DNA of 64,000 bases from Oscillatoria sp. SIO1A7 (GCA_010672965.1 JAAHFN010000015.1:18727-82726), one strand, 5' to 3'; shown: positions 41,157-51,641, counted from the stretch's first letter. Made by a program: numbers and translations. The notes: generated by a model from the letters alone, not told the origin.

Positions 41157-41756
41157 ATGGATCCAGCGATTGAAATTCCCCGCCTGTTGGATGTGATGCC
41201 GGCCAGCGGTCGCATGAACGCCAAAATTACTTCCAAGCCGGAAATGCCCAAAGCGATAGATTGTCCTTTTCCCGTCCCTTGGAGGCAGGAATGGCCGATT
41301 TTTATTAATTTTGACCTTTGGAGCCAGCTATCGCTGCCCCAAAGAGATTTGCTACTCTTGCGAACCGTTACTTGGCTACAAAGGGTCCAGTGGTTGAAGC
41401 TAGACCTATATCAAGGAGTAGCGATCGCTGGCTTTTTGGGCAGCCTCATAGAACTCGCCGGAGCGGATCCAGTGGGGGCAATCGCCGCTGGTGGCTTGAG
41501 TTTCTTCGCTGGCTCCCAAATCTGGCGCAACAACCGCAGTACCCAGTCCGAGTTGGCAGCGGACGAAGCAGCGATACAAGTCGCCCAGCGACGCGGCTAC
41601 TCGGAAACCGAGGCCGCCGCCCATCTCCTGGCCGCTATCGAAACTGCTGCCAAAATTGAAAGGCGTCCTAGCTTGAGCTTTTCCGAACTGATTCGCTGCC
41701 AAAATTTAAGAGCGATCGCAGGCATCTCCCCCTTAGGAGTTCCCAAAGAGTTTTGA
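41157..41756 (+). CDS. DUF3318 domain protein
   Basis: A 199-residue protein of the cyanobacterial DUF3318 family. It opens with MDPAIEIPRLLDVMPASGRM, SKPEMPKAIDCPFPVPW, then a WPIFINFDLWSQL segment and QRDLLLLRTVTWL. Two hydrophobic glycine/alanine-rich helices (GVAIAGFLGSLIELAGADPV and GAIAAGGLSFFAGSQIW) suggest membrane insertion. The C-terminal part is helical and acidic (ELAADEAAIQVAQRRGYSET). It resembles in layout membrane-embedded metallopeptidase-like proteins but lacks an HExxH motif. The function is unknown. It is monocistronic. Confidence 0.88.
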   Translation: MDPAIEIPRLLDVMPASGRMNAKITSKPEMPKAIDCPFPVPWRQEWPIFINFDLWSQLSLPQRDLLLLRTVTWLQRVQWLKLDLYQGVAIAGFLGSLIELAGADPVGAIAAGGLSFFAGSQIWRNNRSTQSELAADEAAIQVAQRRGYSETEAAAHLLAAIETAAKIERRPSLSFSELIRCQNLRAIAGISPLGVPKEF

Positions 41757-41819
41757 GTTTTAAGTTTTGAATTTTAAGTCAAAAGTCTCAAGGTAATAAG
41801 TCAAAAGTCAAAATGCAAA

Positions 41820-43028
41820 TCATTTTTTAATTTCCGTCACTCGCCAGCTTAGCTTCAGGTTGAGCCAGAAATTCCAGACGGTAACGGCTGCGATCGCAAT
41901 TAAATTAGCCAGATAGCGATTCACCCCAAACAGATTAAACAGTAAATTTAATAGCAACACATTTAGGGTCAGTCCTACCAAGCAGACTATATTAAACTTT
42001 AAAAACCGCTTGCCGCGCTGCCGCCAGCCTTTCTGTCCTCTAGATATGTCGGCAAAAGTCCAGGCATCATTCCAGAGAAAATTATTGGCGATAGCCACTT
42101 CGGCGGCAATAATCTTGCTGCGAGTCAGACCCCAAGCCAAAGTGCTGGGATCGCTGAGCAAGTAAAGTACGGCCATATCCACAAACACGCCGCTAAATCC
42201 CACTACCCCAAAGCGGACAAACCGGCCAATTTGCCACAAGTCCAGGCGCAAGCGAACCAAGTGCCCCAGATACTCTAGATATTGTTTCCAAGTAACCTTA
42301 CTCTCACCTTCTTGGCGTTCTTGAAACACATAGCCCACCTCGACGACTTCCCTGATTTTGCCACGCCCTAGAACTTCGATAAGGATTTTATAACCCAGAG
42401 GATTCATTTTTTGAAAAGCGATCGCGCTTCGGCGCACCATAAAATAGCCGCTCATCGGGTCGGATACTCTTCCCACCACCCCGGGCAAGATAACTAAGCC
42501 AATAGTCTGCGCGCCTCGGGACAAAAATCGCCGTATAAAACTCCAGTCGCTAACGCCGCCTCCTTCTACATGACGGCTGGCAACTACTAAATCCGCTCCC
42601 TTCTCCATCCCATCTAGCATCTGCAGTAATACCTCGGGAGGATGTTGTAAATCCGCATCAATCACTCCCAATATTTTTCCTTCAGCCGCCTGCCAACCGC
42701 GAATCACTGCAGTAGATAAACCTCTTTCCTTAATGCGGCGCATTGTCCTGAGTTGGGGATAGTCTGGCATTAGCGATTGAGCAACCTCCCAAGTTCTGTC
42801 GGGACTATCGTCATCTACAACAATCAGCTCGTATTCTCCCGGTATTTTGCGATCGAGTAATTCGGTTAAACGCTCGACTACAGTCGGGACATTTTTACTT
42901 TCCTGGTAGGTGGGCAATACCAAGGAAAACCAAACAGGGCGAACGCCATTGGCGCTATTTACCTCCTCGTCAATTTTCAACAAACCTAAAGGTACTGGTA
43001 GCAGGGAAGAGGAGCGATCGTTATTCAT
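41820..43028 (-). CDS. GT2 polyprenol-phosphate glycosyltransferase fused to GtrA
   Basis: A 402-residue protein. Residues about 30-260 are a DPM1-like family 2 glycosyltransferase: LVLPTYQESKNVPTVV, VVDDDSPDRTWEV, GVIDADLQHPPEVL and SDPMSGYFMVRRSA. It should load a sugar onto undecaprenyl phosphate at the inner leaflet. Residues about 268-395 form a GtrA-type four-helix membrane domain (FVRFGVVGFSGVFVDMAVLY, ANNFLWNDAWTFADISRG) that helps flip the lipid-linked sugar. Such fusions are typical of cyanobacterial envelope glycosylation. Heptamer units (TTTTAAG and AAAGTCA, 41755-41815) lie just past the stop. Confidence 0.9.
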   Translation of the reverse strand: MNNDRSSSLLPVPLGLLKIDEEVNSANGVRPVWFSLVLPTYQESKNVPTVVERLTELLDRKIPGEYELIVVDDDSPDRTWEVAQSLMPDYPQLRTMRRIKERGLSTAVIRGWQAAEGKILGVIDADLQHPPEVLLQMLDGMEKGADLVVASRHVEGGGVSDWSFIRRFLSRGAQTIGLVILPGVVGRVSDPMSGYFMVRRSAIAFQKMNPLGYKILIEVLGRGKIREVVEVGYVFQERQEGESKVTWKQYLEYLGHLVRLRLDLWQIGRFVRFGVVGFSGVFVDMAVLYLLSDPSTLAWGLTRSKIIAAEVAIANNFLWNDAWTFADISRGQKGWRQRGKRFLKFNIVCLVGLTLNVLLLNLLFNLFGVNRYLANLIAIAAVTVWNFWLNLKLSWRVTEIKK

Positions 43029-43369
43029 GGTAGTATTGGCAAGCGCATATATAGATTTTTATGATAGCGAGCAAAAGCAGAAACCTTGCAGGACCTTGCA
43101 GGAGTCTCGCAAACATGCCTCCCAGGGCGATCGCCTTTGGATGGCGTGCGGGAAGTGTCTTGCTATGTAGCGGCCCTTAACCACGGCCTGACTCGCCTCA
43201 AATAAAACTTTCCCCTCTCCCTACGCCTGATTCGCGAAATTCTTAGGATTTTCTCAGGGTAAACTCATCCTGCGATCGCCTTAATCTCTTATTACTAAAC
43301 TGAGAAAAACTAGAAACCGCCGACGGCAGAGAACAAACAAGAGTAATTTGACAAATAGCAGCAATATTT
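43029..43369. other. Intergenic spacer, divergent promoters expected
   Basis: About 340 bases between divergently transcribed genes. A short direct repeat CCTTGCAGGA occurs twice near 43083-43103. No RNA gene or terminator is visible. Confidence 0.4.
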
Positions 43370-44878
43370 ATGAACAGTTTTATTTCTATCTTAGATGGCA
43401 GCCAGGAAGTACCTAGCAACAATTCATTGGCCTACGGCTTTGCCAACCTAGAACTCGACGCCAGCGGTACGGCTCTAAGCTACAACATCACTATTGTGGG
43501 CTTAGACTTTGGCGCCCTTGCGGGTCAACCTGCCCAAACCCCGGATACTGGCGATGATGTCACTGGACTGCACTTCCACCCGGGAGCCCGAGGCGTCAAT
43601 GCCCCAGTGGCTTTTGGCATCTTCGATCCCGACCAAGACCTCGACGATCGCAATATTGCTTTTTTCCCTGGCGGTGCCGTATCCATCACTGGAATATGGG
43701 AACAGACCGATAGTGGCAACGAGCCTTTGAGCAACTTTATCGGTCAGCTTCAAAATGCTGCTCCAGGAGCAGATGTCTCCCTCTACCTCAATACCCACAC
43801 CCAAGAGTTTCCGGCTGGGGAAATTCGCGGTCAAATTGTTGCCAGTAACTCCGATAACTCCGATAGCCCATTTCGCTCCCTGGACGGTCTAGCCAATAAT
43901 GAAATAATCTCGGGAGCCGCTCCCACTCAAACCACCATCGAATTTACCCAATCCGGCAGCACCCAATTTTCCGAGGGAGGTGCTAACTTTCAGGGCGGAG
44001 AAATTGCTGTCTTGGGCGACTCTCGCCTATATGCCTCCGGGTCGTTCTCCTATGTCTTGGGCAACAATCCCGGTACGATTACCTTCGATAACCCTGCCAC
44101 CTCAGTCCAGTTTTTCTATGTAAGCCAAAGTACCGGCGGAGCTTTTACAGCAGAAGCGTTTGACAGCCAGGGTAATTCCTTGGGAAGCGTCTCTAGCAAC
44201 GCGCCCACTAGCTTCGGCGACCCCGCTAATTTTGTCTCTTTTGAGAGCGGAGTAGCGATCGCTCGAATCCAACTCAGTGGAGGCATCATCGATAACTTCA
44301 GCTTCAGCACTGGTGGGGGCGATCCCGGTAACAACGATCTCATTCTCGGTCTAGATGGCAATGATACGATCGCCGTCGGCGGTGGAAATGATATTTTCAA
44401 CGGCAATCAAGGCAATGACATTCTCATCGGCGGTAGCGGAAACGATGGTATCTTTGGTGGCAAAGGCGATGATGTCTTAATTGGAGTCGATCCCCTATCC
44501 GGTCTCGGTTCTGGAGAAATCGATCGCTTATCTGGAGACTTAGGAAACGATACCTTTGTCCTCGGAGGTACGGGACAGCTATTTTACAGCGATGGCAACA
44601 CCGCTAGCCCGGGAGTAAATGATTTCGCAGTAATTCACGGGTTTACTCTCGGACAAGATACCATTCAACTCAATAGCACCGTCAATTATGTTTTAGACAC
44701 CAGTCTCTTCTCCGGCAGCACTGCTATTCGAGTTGACGATGATGGCACCGCCGGTCTCAGCCAGAATGACGAGGTAATTGGCGTTGTAAAAGGGGTCACT
44801 GGTTTGACCCTCAATGGTGGAGCTTTTACCTTAACAGATGCATTTGCCTTAGACTCCTTGCAAACAATTCTAGCTTGA
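43370..44878 (+). CDS. CHRD-domain protein with RTX calcium-binding repeats
   Basis: A 502-residue protein. Residues 1-160 are a CHRD domain (ILDGSQEVPSNNSLAYGFAN, VTGLHFHPGARG, YLNTHTQEFPAGEIRGQI). A beta-rich middle domain follows (about 170-320). RTX nonapeptides occur at about 322-375 (GLDGNDTIAVGGGNDIFNGN, GNQGNDILIGGSGNDGIFGG). The C-terminal part has no further nonapeptides and probably holds the secretion signal. There is no N-terminal signal peptide, consistent with type I secretion. It is likely an extracellular calcium-binding protein of the sheath or surface. The ribosome-binding site is weak. Confidence 0.88.
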   Translation: MNSFISILDGSQEVPSNNSLAYGFANLELDASGTALSYNITIVGLDFGALAGQPAQTPDTGDDVTGLHFHPGARGVNAPVAFGIFDPDQDLDDRNIAFFPGGAVSITGIWEQTDSGNEPLSNFIGQLQNAAPGADVSLYLNTHTQEFPAGEIRGQIVASNSDNSDSPFRSLDGLANNEIISGAAPTQTTIEFTQSGSTQFSEGGANFQGGEIAVLGDSRLYASGSFSYVLGNNPGTITFDNPATSVQFFYVSQSTGGAFTAEAFDSQGNSLGSVSSNAPTSFGDPANFVSFESGVAIARIQLSGGIIDNFSFSTGGGDPGNNDLILGLDGNDTIAVGGGNDIFNGNQGNDILIGGSGNDGIFGGKGDDVLIGVDPLSGLGSGEIDRLSGDLGNDTFVLGGTGQLFYSDGNTASPGVNDFAVIHGFTLGQDTIQLNSTVNYVLDTSLFSGSTAIRVDDDGTAGLSQNDEVIGVVKGVTGLTLNGGAFTLTDAFALDSLQTILA

Positions 44879-45114
44879 AGTAATATCAAATCTCATTAAA
44901 TAACCCAAAAAAATAGAATATCCCGTAGGAAAGGCATCCAAAAAGCCCCTATCCAGGCTGGCATACTTTTCCTAGGGAATACCTGTTTTTAAAACGCCCA
45001 AAAAGCCTAGTGCCGCTACGCGGAATTCAAAATTCAAAATTCAAAATTCAAAATGCTTTTGTAGCTTGGCTTTCGACCACAAGAGAGCTGGTGAATTATT
45101 TCTGCCGCGCTGCA
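44879..45114. repeat. Spacer of dispersed repeats
   Basis: ATATCAAATCTCATTAAA (44882), a decayed CCCGTAGGAAAGGCATCC palindrome, and a TAGTGCCGCTACGCGGAATTC element with AAAATTC units (45008-45052). A CTTTTGTAGCTTGGCTTTCG tail resembles the one after the 27710 copy. No gene. Confidence 0.7.
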
Positions 45115-46776
45115 CTAGATTGTGTCATTCAAGATACTATTGAATTCTCCAGACTCAAATCTTTTTCTAAGTTCTTGGCGCTTAATTTTGCCGATCGCCG
45201 TTTTCGCAATTTCTTCTTTGGCAAGCGGAATCAGATAATCTGGAGTCAATCCAATCTTTGTCTTAATCTTTTCCTTGATTTTATCCATCAATGCTTTTAA
45301 AGAATTATCCTGGCTGTCAATAGCACTAAAAAACACTGCCAATCGATCGGTATTGCTGCCGTTGTCTCTGACTGCACAAGCAGCAGTATAACTAATATCG
45401 ACTCCTTTTAGCTCTTCTACGGCAGCCTCAATATCATGGCTATAATAATTGTTCCCAAAAATAATAATAACATCTTTGAGCCGCCCGGTAATTGTTAGAC
45501 GCCCATCTTTGAGAAACCCCAAGTCACCCGTATTAAACCATCCATCTTTAGTGAAAGCTTCTCGATTGGCCTCTTCATTCTGATAATAACCAGATGTGAC
45601 GGTTAAACCCTTGACCTGTAATGCACCAATTTTTCCCTCTGCAACTAACTGGTTTTGGTCGTTGACAATCCGCAAATCGACTCCAGGAATGGGCGCTCCT
45701 ACTTCCACAAACAAATCTTCGTCCGTAGTTGAAGAGAGTGAAAAGCGATCGGAAAAAGTGACACCGGAGGAAACCTCTGCCATTCCCCAAGAAGGGCGCA
45801 TAGCTGTAGGAGCTAGTCGGTAAGGAGCTAGCAACTGCAAAAAACGCCGCGCTGTTTTAGCAACAATAGCTTCAGCTCCATTCAAGAAAAATTTCATCGA
45901 TGATAAATCCCATTGCCGCTCTGCATTCTCCAAGTCACTCTGTAAAAGCATTGCTTCAACAGAGTCATTAACCAAGCTATAGGCAAAATTTGGGCCGAAG
46001 GCAATGTTAACTTTAAATCGATCTATACAATCCAGCCATACAAGCGGATCTTGTAGAAATAATTGTAATGGCAGATGGATTTGCTGGCATCCTAAATAAA
46101 CATCCCGAATATGGAAATATATCAGCCCCGCCACATGATCTATAGGAATCCAGTTTAAGGTAATATCTGCTCTGGTAAAACCGTTCATTTCCACCGAACC
46201 TATAATTTGACTCAACAAATTTCGGTGGCTAAGTACAACACCTTTTGGTATGCCCGTGCTACCAGAAGTTAGCATAATAACCGCAACATCGTCCGGTCGG
46301 CTATAGTACAAGTTATTGTCTGGTTCGCAGTCGCGCAACTTCTCAACTGTCCGTACCTCAAATTTTCCTATCTCGGCAAGCTCGGGTATATTAGGAATCT
46401 CAGCAGCAAAGCTGGCATCTGTCAGTAATAATGGTCGATCCAGCATCTGCAATGTATGGCAAAGCTTGCTAACTGTTTTGTTGGTGCTTTGGTTTGTATA
46501 GCTAATATTGCTTACGGGTACTGGAACAAAACCGCCTAGAATGCAGCCCCAAAACCCAGCAATAAAGTCTTGATAAGACTCAATTTGAAAAACGACTTTT
46601 TCTTGAGGACGCAATCCTATTTTTCTAAGACCGCACAGAATTCGTTGTGATTCTAAAAATAATTCTTGATAGGATTGGTTTTTTTCTGACTTATCCAGTT
46701 GTATATAAGTTATTCCTCGATCCGATCTAGCTGCTTTTTCTAAAATATCGGCCAGGATGCTTGAGCTGCTTGTCAA
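45115..46776 (-). CDS. Acyl-AMP ligase / AMP-dependent synthetase
   Basis: A 553-residue ANL-family adenylating enzyme. It has the P-loop TSGSTGIPKGVVLSHRN (170-186), a WIPIDHVAGLIYFH segment, the adenine-site SWGMAEVSSGV, the ribose-binding NTGDLGFLKDG and the catalytic lysine region GKIKRQELRKRF near the C-terminus. Sequence character is close to fatty-acyl-AMP ligases and the loading domains of polyketide synthases (the YSHDIEAAVEEL hinge region). No carrier protein or PKS/NRPS gene is in the window, so it is a stand-alone enzyme here. It probably activates a fatty or aryl acid for a carrier protein encoded elsewhere. The next gene upstream on this strand encodes an EF-hand protein 400 bases away. 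Confidence 0.85.
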   Translation of the reverse strand: MTSSSSILADILEKAARSDRGITYIQLDKSEKNQSYQELFLESQRILCGLRKIGLRPQEKVVFQIESYQDFIAGFWGCILGGFVPVPVSNISYTNQSTNKTVSKLCHTLQMLDRPLLLTDASFAAEIPNIPELAEIGKFEVRTVEKLRDCEPDNNLYYSRPDDVAVIMLTSGSTGIPKGVVLSHRNLLSQIIGSVEMNGFTRADITLNWIPIDHVAGLIYFHIRDVYLGCQQIHLPLQLFLQDPLVWLDCIDRFKVNIAFGPNFAYSLVNDSVEAMLLQSDLENAERQWDLSSMKFFLNGAEAIVAKTARRFLQLLAPYRLAPTAMRPSWGMAEVSSGVTFSDRFSLSSTTDEDLFVEVGAPIPGVDLRIVNDQNQLVAEGKIGALQVKGLTVTSGYYQNEEANREAFTKDGWFNTGDLGFLKDGRLTITGRLKDVIIIFGNNYYSHDIEAAVEELKGVDISYTAACAVRDNGSNTDRLAVFFSAIDSQDNSLKALMDKIKEKIKTKIGLTPDYLIPLAKEEIAKTAIGKIKRQELRKRFESGEFNSILNDTI

Positions 46777-46860
46777 TTTAGCTAACCTCCAGAGCGATCG
46801 CTTGTTCGCGAGGACTAGAGCTAAAACTCGTTAGAGCTATCTTGTTTGATTTTTTTTCAA

Positions 46861-47012
46861 TATAGCGTTTCTCAAATTAATGTGAGGTGTCACCGGCGTT
46901 GCATCCCAATATCAGAATCCCCGTTTTACAGCAGAGATGGTCAAGGGGGATGCTGTCGCCCCTACGTTTCTAGGGTCCGATTGTTGATTACACTTATTTG
47001 AGAACCGCTATA
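46861..47012. repeat. TATAGCGTTTCTCAAAT-ended element
   Basis: Terminal TATAGCGTTTCTCAAAT pairs with ATTTGAGAACCGCTATA. The interior GAATCCCCGTTTTACAGCAG and GGGGGATGCTGTCGCCCCTA equal the copy at 15050-15189. It fills most of the spacer 46777-47176; the rest is AT-rich without a gene. Confidence 0.85.
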
Positions 47013-47176
47013 ACCGACTAACTCTACGAACAGTTATTATTATGTCTTTCGATCTTAATAGAAGGGCAATAGTAAGTATATTGCCTTTCTATTAACTAAG
47101 CAATAGAAATCCTAAATTATTATTTGCTATATGTTAGAAACACGGTGGCAGATACGCTTGTAGGATTGCTATAGTC

Positions 47177-47716
47177 TTAAAAACTGCCGTAAAACCACTT
47201 TGATGGATCTTCTAGATCTTCTGACGCAAAATAACCGCTACGGAGATTAGCATATTCGTCGCGGGATATAGAACCATCTTTGTTTATATCCATATTATCA
47301 AAGCAGTGCTTAATGATTTCCTCGTTGGTTTCCCCCAGAGCTTTCAACAATGCCTCATATTCTTTGAAACTAATTGTACCATCTCCATCCACATCCAAGC
47401 AATCAAACATCAGTTTGTTGACTTCTTGATTTTTGGCAATTTGACTGGAATCCATTTTCTCACGGGCTTCAAAGAATTCCTGCAAACTTACTTTTCCATC
47501 TCCATCTGTATCGGCAGCAGCCAGATAATTGTCCCAAGCCTTGCTATAGGTTTCGAGAATTTCTTTATATTTGCGATCGCTCTCTTTTAAATCAAAAGAC
47601 TCAGCAATTTTTTTACCTACTAGCAGTAAATCTTCCTTCTCCAGCAGTCCATTTTTCGTTCTATCGTACTTATAGAATGCTAAAGCAATTTTTCGCTGCA
47701 CAAAAGGGGATAGCAT
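47177..47716 (-). CDS. Four-EF-hand calcium-binding protein (calerythrin-like)
   Basis: A 179-residue soluble protein with four EF-hand loops: DRTKNGLLEKED (18-29), DTDGDGKVSLQE (69-80), DVDGDGTISFKE (108-119) and DINKDGSISRDE (143-154). Loops 2-4 are canonical with Glu at position 12. Loop 1 has Asp at 12 and Thr/Lys inside, so it may bind magnesium or bind calcium weakly. The layout is that of bacterial calerythrin and sarcoplasmic calcium-binding proteins, which buffer or sense cytoplasmic calcium. AAAAGGAG sits about 7 bases before the ATG. Confidence 0.92.
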   Translation of the reverse strand: MLSPFVQRKIALAFYKYDRTKNGLLEKEDLLLVGKKIAESFDLKESDRKYKEILETYSKAWDNYLAAADTDGDGKVSLQEFFEAREKMDSSQIAKNQEVNKLMFDCLDVDGDGTISFKEYEALLKALGETNEEIIKHCFDNMDINKDGSISRDEYANLRSGYFASEDLEDPSKWFYGSF

Positions 47717-48212
47717 TTTTTCTCCTTTTAATTATGTTTTTTACAATTGTTGGAGCAAGGATATCTATAGCAGGTCTAAATCATTCGTGCAATTTGTAGG
47801 GGCAGCGATCGCTACAATTGCCTGTCCCGTTCGGCTCAGGCCAGCGATCGCCACTCGGCTCCCTACAGAAATTGCACGGTTTTGGTCTTGCTATAATGGG
47901 CCTTGCTTAATCTTTATTTCCATCAGTATATTAAAGCAAAGATTGACAAAAATCAACTAATATCAAATCCGGTTAAACAGTTACAATATTTGTAGGGGCA
48001 CCGCCCCTACGGGATTTATTTATGGAACAGCTACGCAGATTTGATATAAAATTTGCACAAAAATAAATTTGCCGCCTTTATCTAATCTAATCAGCCTAGT
48101 AGAACAGGCTTCCGAAAAGTCCCAGCACTAGACAGGGACTTTTCGGAAGCCTGTCCTACGGGAAAGCTTATTTAGGGCGATTAAACAGATTTAGTATGAC
48201 AACGAAAATACA
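47717..48212. repeat. Spacer of inverted-repeat elements
   Basis: Element 47959-48050 begins ATATCAAATCCGGTTAAAC and ends GATTTGATAT around GTAGGGGCACCGCCCCTAC. Element 48107-48173 is an inverted pair AGGCTTCCGAAAAGTCCC / GGGACTTTTCGGAAGCCT with CCTACGGG. No gene is visible. Confidence 0.75.
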
Positions 48213-48247
48213 GCAAAAAACGCCCGCAGAAACGGGCGTTTTCTATT
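48213..48247 (-). terminator. Bidirectional terminator after leuS
   Basis: AAAACGCCCG-CAGAAA-CGGGCGTTTT. The minus strand continues with TTTTTT, so it can end leuS transcripts arriving from 48608. The plus strand has TTTTCTATTT. Confidence 0.7.
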
Positions 48248-48400
48248 TCCTTTAACTACGGCTAGGGGTAGGGTGTTGACTCTAAGGGTTTTTCACCGTT
48301 GTGGCCGTTGTGGTCACACTCGGGGATCGTCACGACGAACATCCCAAAACCTCTCTTCCCGTAAGGCTTTCCGGCGACAGAAAAGCGGTCGGGAAATCAA

Positions 48401-48540
48401 TACCTTCGCCAAAATCAAAAATAAGAGCGATCTCGTAGGGAGCGGTTGAGGCACGAAACAAACGCAAATACGTTGGTTTGACGTTGGGTTTCACTTCGTT
48501 CAACCGCTCCCTACGATAAAATGGCGAAGGTATTTGAAAT
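48401..48540. repeat. AATACCTTCGCCA-ended inverted-repeat element
   Basis: AATACCTTCGCCAAAAT (from about 48401) pairs with AAAATGGCGAAGGTATTT (to about 48537). Inside, CTCGTAGGGAGCGGTTGA pairs with TCAACCGCTCCCTACGA. A related copy lies at about 54709. The 48248-48607 spacer has no gene. Confidence 0.75.
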
Positions 48541-48607
48541 AGTATGAAGTTTCCCCACACAAGAGCACCCCACACAAGAGCACCCTAGGCTAGGAGGCAA
48601 TCTACTG

Positions 48608-51205
48608 TTATTTAGCCACTACGAAGTTAACCAACTTTCCGGGAACTACAATAACCTTTTTAATCTCCTTGCCGTCAATATACCGCCGAGCAATCTCCGA
48701 CTCCCGGGCATGTTTCTCTAAAGTCTGCTTATCCGAATCCGCCGGAACTTGGATAGTTCCCCGGGTTTTGCCCATAATTTGAATCACCAAAGTGATTTCA
48801 TCCATCACCAAGGCCGCCGCATCCACCTGCGGCCAAGCTTGCTTGTGAACCGAATCAGTTCCGCCAATAGCTTGCCATAACTCCTCAGCAACATGGGGGG
48901 CAAAGGGAGCCAAGAGCAGAATCAAAGTCCGAATCCCTTCTCCATAAACCGGCGAATCTTTGCAACTAGCCTCAGAGATAGCGTTGCTCAATTTCATCAG
49001 CTCGGAAATTGCTGTATTGAATTGATAATTGCCATCTAAGTCTTCGGAAATTTCCTTAATCGCCGTATGAACAGCCCGCCGCAAATCTTTTTCCGCTTTA
49101 CCGAGCTTGGACTTAGCCTTGCTAGCCTCCGGCGGGGAAGCTGAGGAAGCAGCAAACTCTCCGACCGATCGCCAGACGCGATTTAAAAACCGATATTGCC
49201 CTTCCACATCGGCATCGTCCCACTCCAAGTCTTTTTCTGGCGGCGCTTTGAAAAGGACAAACATCCGCGCCGTATCCGCTCCATATTCCTCCAAGACTTG
49301 CAACGGATCGACGCCATTGTATTTAGACTTGGACATTTTTTCATAGAAGACTTGCAATGCTTCTCCAGTATTGGGGTCTTTAGGATTGCTGGAGTCTTCT
49401 ACTAGATTCGGGGGAATGTATTTGCCAGTAACCGGATTTTTGTAGGTGGTTCCTTGAACCATACCTTGGGTGAGGAGGCGCTCGAAGGGTTCGTCGCAGT
49501 CGAGCAAACCGCGATCGCGCAATACCTTAGTAAAAAACCGCGAATATAATAAGTGTAAAATCGCGTGTTCGATTCCCCCTACATACTGATCCACCGGCAT
49601 CCAGTCATTGACTTTTTCCGGAGCGAAAGCTTCCTTGTCGTTCTTGGCATCGGTATAGCGCAAGAAATACCAAGACGAATCGATAAAAGTATCCATCGTA
49701 TCGGTTTCCCGCTTTGCCGGTTCGCCGCAACTGGGACAAGGCACGTTTACCCAACTTTCTAACTGAGCCAAAGGCGAAAGTCCGCGCCCGGTAAAATCCA
49801 CATCCTCCGGCAAAGTGACCGGCAAATCCTCTTCTGGCACCGGCACCGTACCGCAACTGGGACAGTGAATAGCAGGAATCGGCGTTCCCCAATATCTTTG
49901 GCGAGAAATCAACCAATCTCTGAGCCGATATTGCACCCGAGCCTTGCCAAAGCCTTTTTCTTCGGCCAATGCAACGATCGCCTTTTTCGCTTCTATAGAG
50001 GCCATTCCATCAAATTGCCCGGAATTGACCATAATTCCCGGCTCCGTATAGGCCGCCTCTGGTTCTGGGGAACCATCGTCGGCCTTTGGAGGCGCGATCG
50101 TCGTTATAATCTCCAGATTGTTTTCCTTAGCAAATTGGAAATCCCGGGTATCGTGAGCCGGTACGCCCATCACCGCCCCAGTCCCGTATTCATAGAGGAC
50201 ATAATCTGCAATCCAAATAGGAATTTCCTTTCCAGTAAAAGGATTGACAGCCGTACCCCCAGTGGGAATTCCTCGCTTGGGCTTATTCTCAGCAGTTCTT
50301 TCTAGCTCGCTTTCGGAGGAAACTTCTTTGATAAAAGCGGCGATCGCTTCCTTGCGTTCTGGAGTCGCAACCTGCGGAGTAAGCGGATGCTCGGGAGCCA
50401 ATACCACATAAGTCACGCCATAGACAGTATCCGGGCGCGTAGTAAAAACGCCGATTTTCTCATCCGTACCGACGATGGGAAATTCTAAATAAGCGCCAGT
50501 GGATTGGCCTATCCAGTTTGCCTGCATCAATTTGACCCGTTCTGGCCAGCCGGTCAACTTATCCAGGTCATTTAATAACTGTTCGGCATAGTCGGTAATT
50601 TTGAGAAACCATTGTTTGAGCAGTTTCCGCTCTACTTTGGCACCAGAACGCCAAGAGCGACCCTCGCTATCCACCTGCTCGTTCGCCAACACCGTTTGGT
50701 CAATAGGGTCCCAGTTTACCGCCGCTTCTTTCTGGTAGGCCAGTCCCGCATGGAAAAATTGGAGAAAAATCCACTGCGTCCATTTGTAATAGTCCGGCGC
50801 ACAGGTAGTCACTTCTCGACTCCAGTCCAGAGAGATGCCAAGTTTCTGGAGTTGCCCTTTCATCTGGGCAATGTTTTGATAAGTCCACTTGGCCGGATGG
50901 ACTCCTCGGTCGATCGCCGCGTTTTCCGCCGGCAGACCAAAGGCATCCCATCCCATCGGATTCAGGACCCGATACCCTTGCATCCGCTTGAGTCGAGCAA
51001 TCACGTCAACGATCGCATAAACCCGAACATGACCCATATGCAGGTTTCCTGATGGATACGGAAACATCGATAGGGCATAAAATTTGGGTTTCGATTCTTC
51101 TGGCGCTTTATCTGGCGCTTTATCTGGCGTTTCGTCTAGACCTTGCTCCACCCAGGTTTTTTGCCATTTTTCCTCGATTGATGCCGGGTTATATCGCTCC
51201 TCCAC
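48608..51205 (-). CDS. leuS: Leucyl-tRNA synthetase
   Basis: An 865-residue class I aminoacyl-tRNA synthetase charging tRNA-Leu. It has the HIGH-type motif HMGH (56-59), the zinc-like [16 protein letters not shown] insertion, the editing domain ([32 protein letters not shown]) and the KMSKS loop [12 protein letters not shown] (623-634). A C-terminal anticodon-binding domain follows ([15 protein letters not shown]). The length is normal apart from a small in-frame duplication near the N-terminus ([10 protein letters not shown]). It is a single-copy housekeeping gene. Confidence 0.96.
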   Translation of the reverse strand: MEERYNPASIEEKWQKTWVEQGLDETPDKAPDKAPEESKPKFYALSMFPYPSGNLHMGHVRVYAIVDVIARLKRMQGYRVLNPMGWDAFGLPAENAAIDRGVHPAKWTYQNIAQMKGQLQKLGISLDWSREVTTCAPDYYKWTQWIFLQFFHAGLAYQKEAAVNWDPIDQTVLANEQVDSEGRSWRSGAKVERKLLKQWFLKITDYAEQLLNDLDKLTGWPERVKLMQANWIGQSTGAYLEFPIVGTDEKIGVFTTRPDTVYGVTYVVLAPEHPLTPQVATPERKEAIAAFIKEVSSESELERTAENKPKRGIPTGGTAVNPFTGKEIPIWIADYVLYEYGTGAVMGVPAHDTRDFQFAKENNLEIITTIAPPKADDGSPEPEAAYTEPGIMVNSGQFDGMASIEAKKAIVALAEEKGFGKARVQYRLRDWLISRQRYWGTPIPAIHCPSCGTVPVPEEDLPVTLPEDVDFTGRGLSPLAQLESWVNVPCPSCGEPAKRETDTMDTFIDSSWYFLRYTDAKNDKEAFAPEKVNDWMPVDQYVGGIEHAILHLLYSRFFTKVLRDRGLLDCDEPFERLLTQGMVQGTTYKNPVTGKYIPPNLVEDSSNPKDPNTGEALQVFYEKMSKSKYNGVDPLQVLEEYGADTARMFVLFKAPPEKDLEWDDADVEGQYRFLNRVWRSVGEFAASSASPPEASKAKSKLGKAEKDLRRAVHTAIKEISEDLDGNYQFNTAISELMKLSNAISEASCKDSPVYGEGIRTLILLLAPFAPHVAEELWQAIGGTDSVHKQAWPQVDAAALVMDEITLVIQIMGKTRGTIQVPADSDKQTLEKHARESEIARRYIDGKEIKKVIVVPGKLVNFVVAK

Positions 51206-51397
51206 GATGGGATACTCCTGTTTTTTGCTTATATGTTGCTGTACATGGATAATTTTGGCACATTGTGGCTGGAGTGTGGGGTGTAGGGTGTGGGGTGTGG
51301 GGTGTAGGGTGTGGGGTGTGGGGGGGTGGGGTGGACCTATGTGCTACATACAGCCCTAAATTACGCAAATTGTCACGTCGAACTCTATACATAAGTC
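51206..51397. repeat. GGGTGTG/TAGGGTG array upstream of leuS
   Basis: About nine 7-base units of GGGTGTG or TAGGGTG (51273-51335) lie about 70 bases before the leuS start on its upstream side. No promoter is recognisable. Confidence 0.8.
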
Positions 51398-51486
51398 AGG
51401 ACTTACGCAAATTGTAGAGATGTATCCATTATGTAGGGGCGAATGCCATTCGCCCCTACCAGATATAGTGTTAATGAGTAAGTCCT
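51398..51486. repeat. AGGACTTACGCA-ended element, copy 3
   Basis: It starts AGGACTTACGCAAATTG, has GTAGGGGCGAATGCC paired with CATTCGCCCCTAC, and ends GAGTAAGTCCT. This is the cleanest of the three copies. From 51487 to 51641 a second hairpin CTAGGGGCGATTCGCG / CGCGAATCGCCCCTA-type pair follows. Confidence 0.85.
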
Positions 51487-51641
51487 GTAAATATAGTTTG
51501 CTACTGAGGAAGTCTGGGAATAGACGCGATCGCCCAGATCCTCCTAGGGGCGATTCGCGAATCGCCCCTACTCATGTCCGCCGGAAAGCAATAATAGAGA
51601 AGCCGGCCAGGTCAATAGAAATCGCACCTGGAAATAGAAAA

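Noticed and set aside
51420..51641. N-terminal extension of the gamma-glutamylcyclotransferase
   Set aside because: The extra 74 codons cross the AGGACTTACG-ended element. The family motif YGTLKPG starts near residue 10 from the ATG at 51642.
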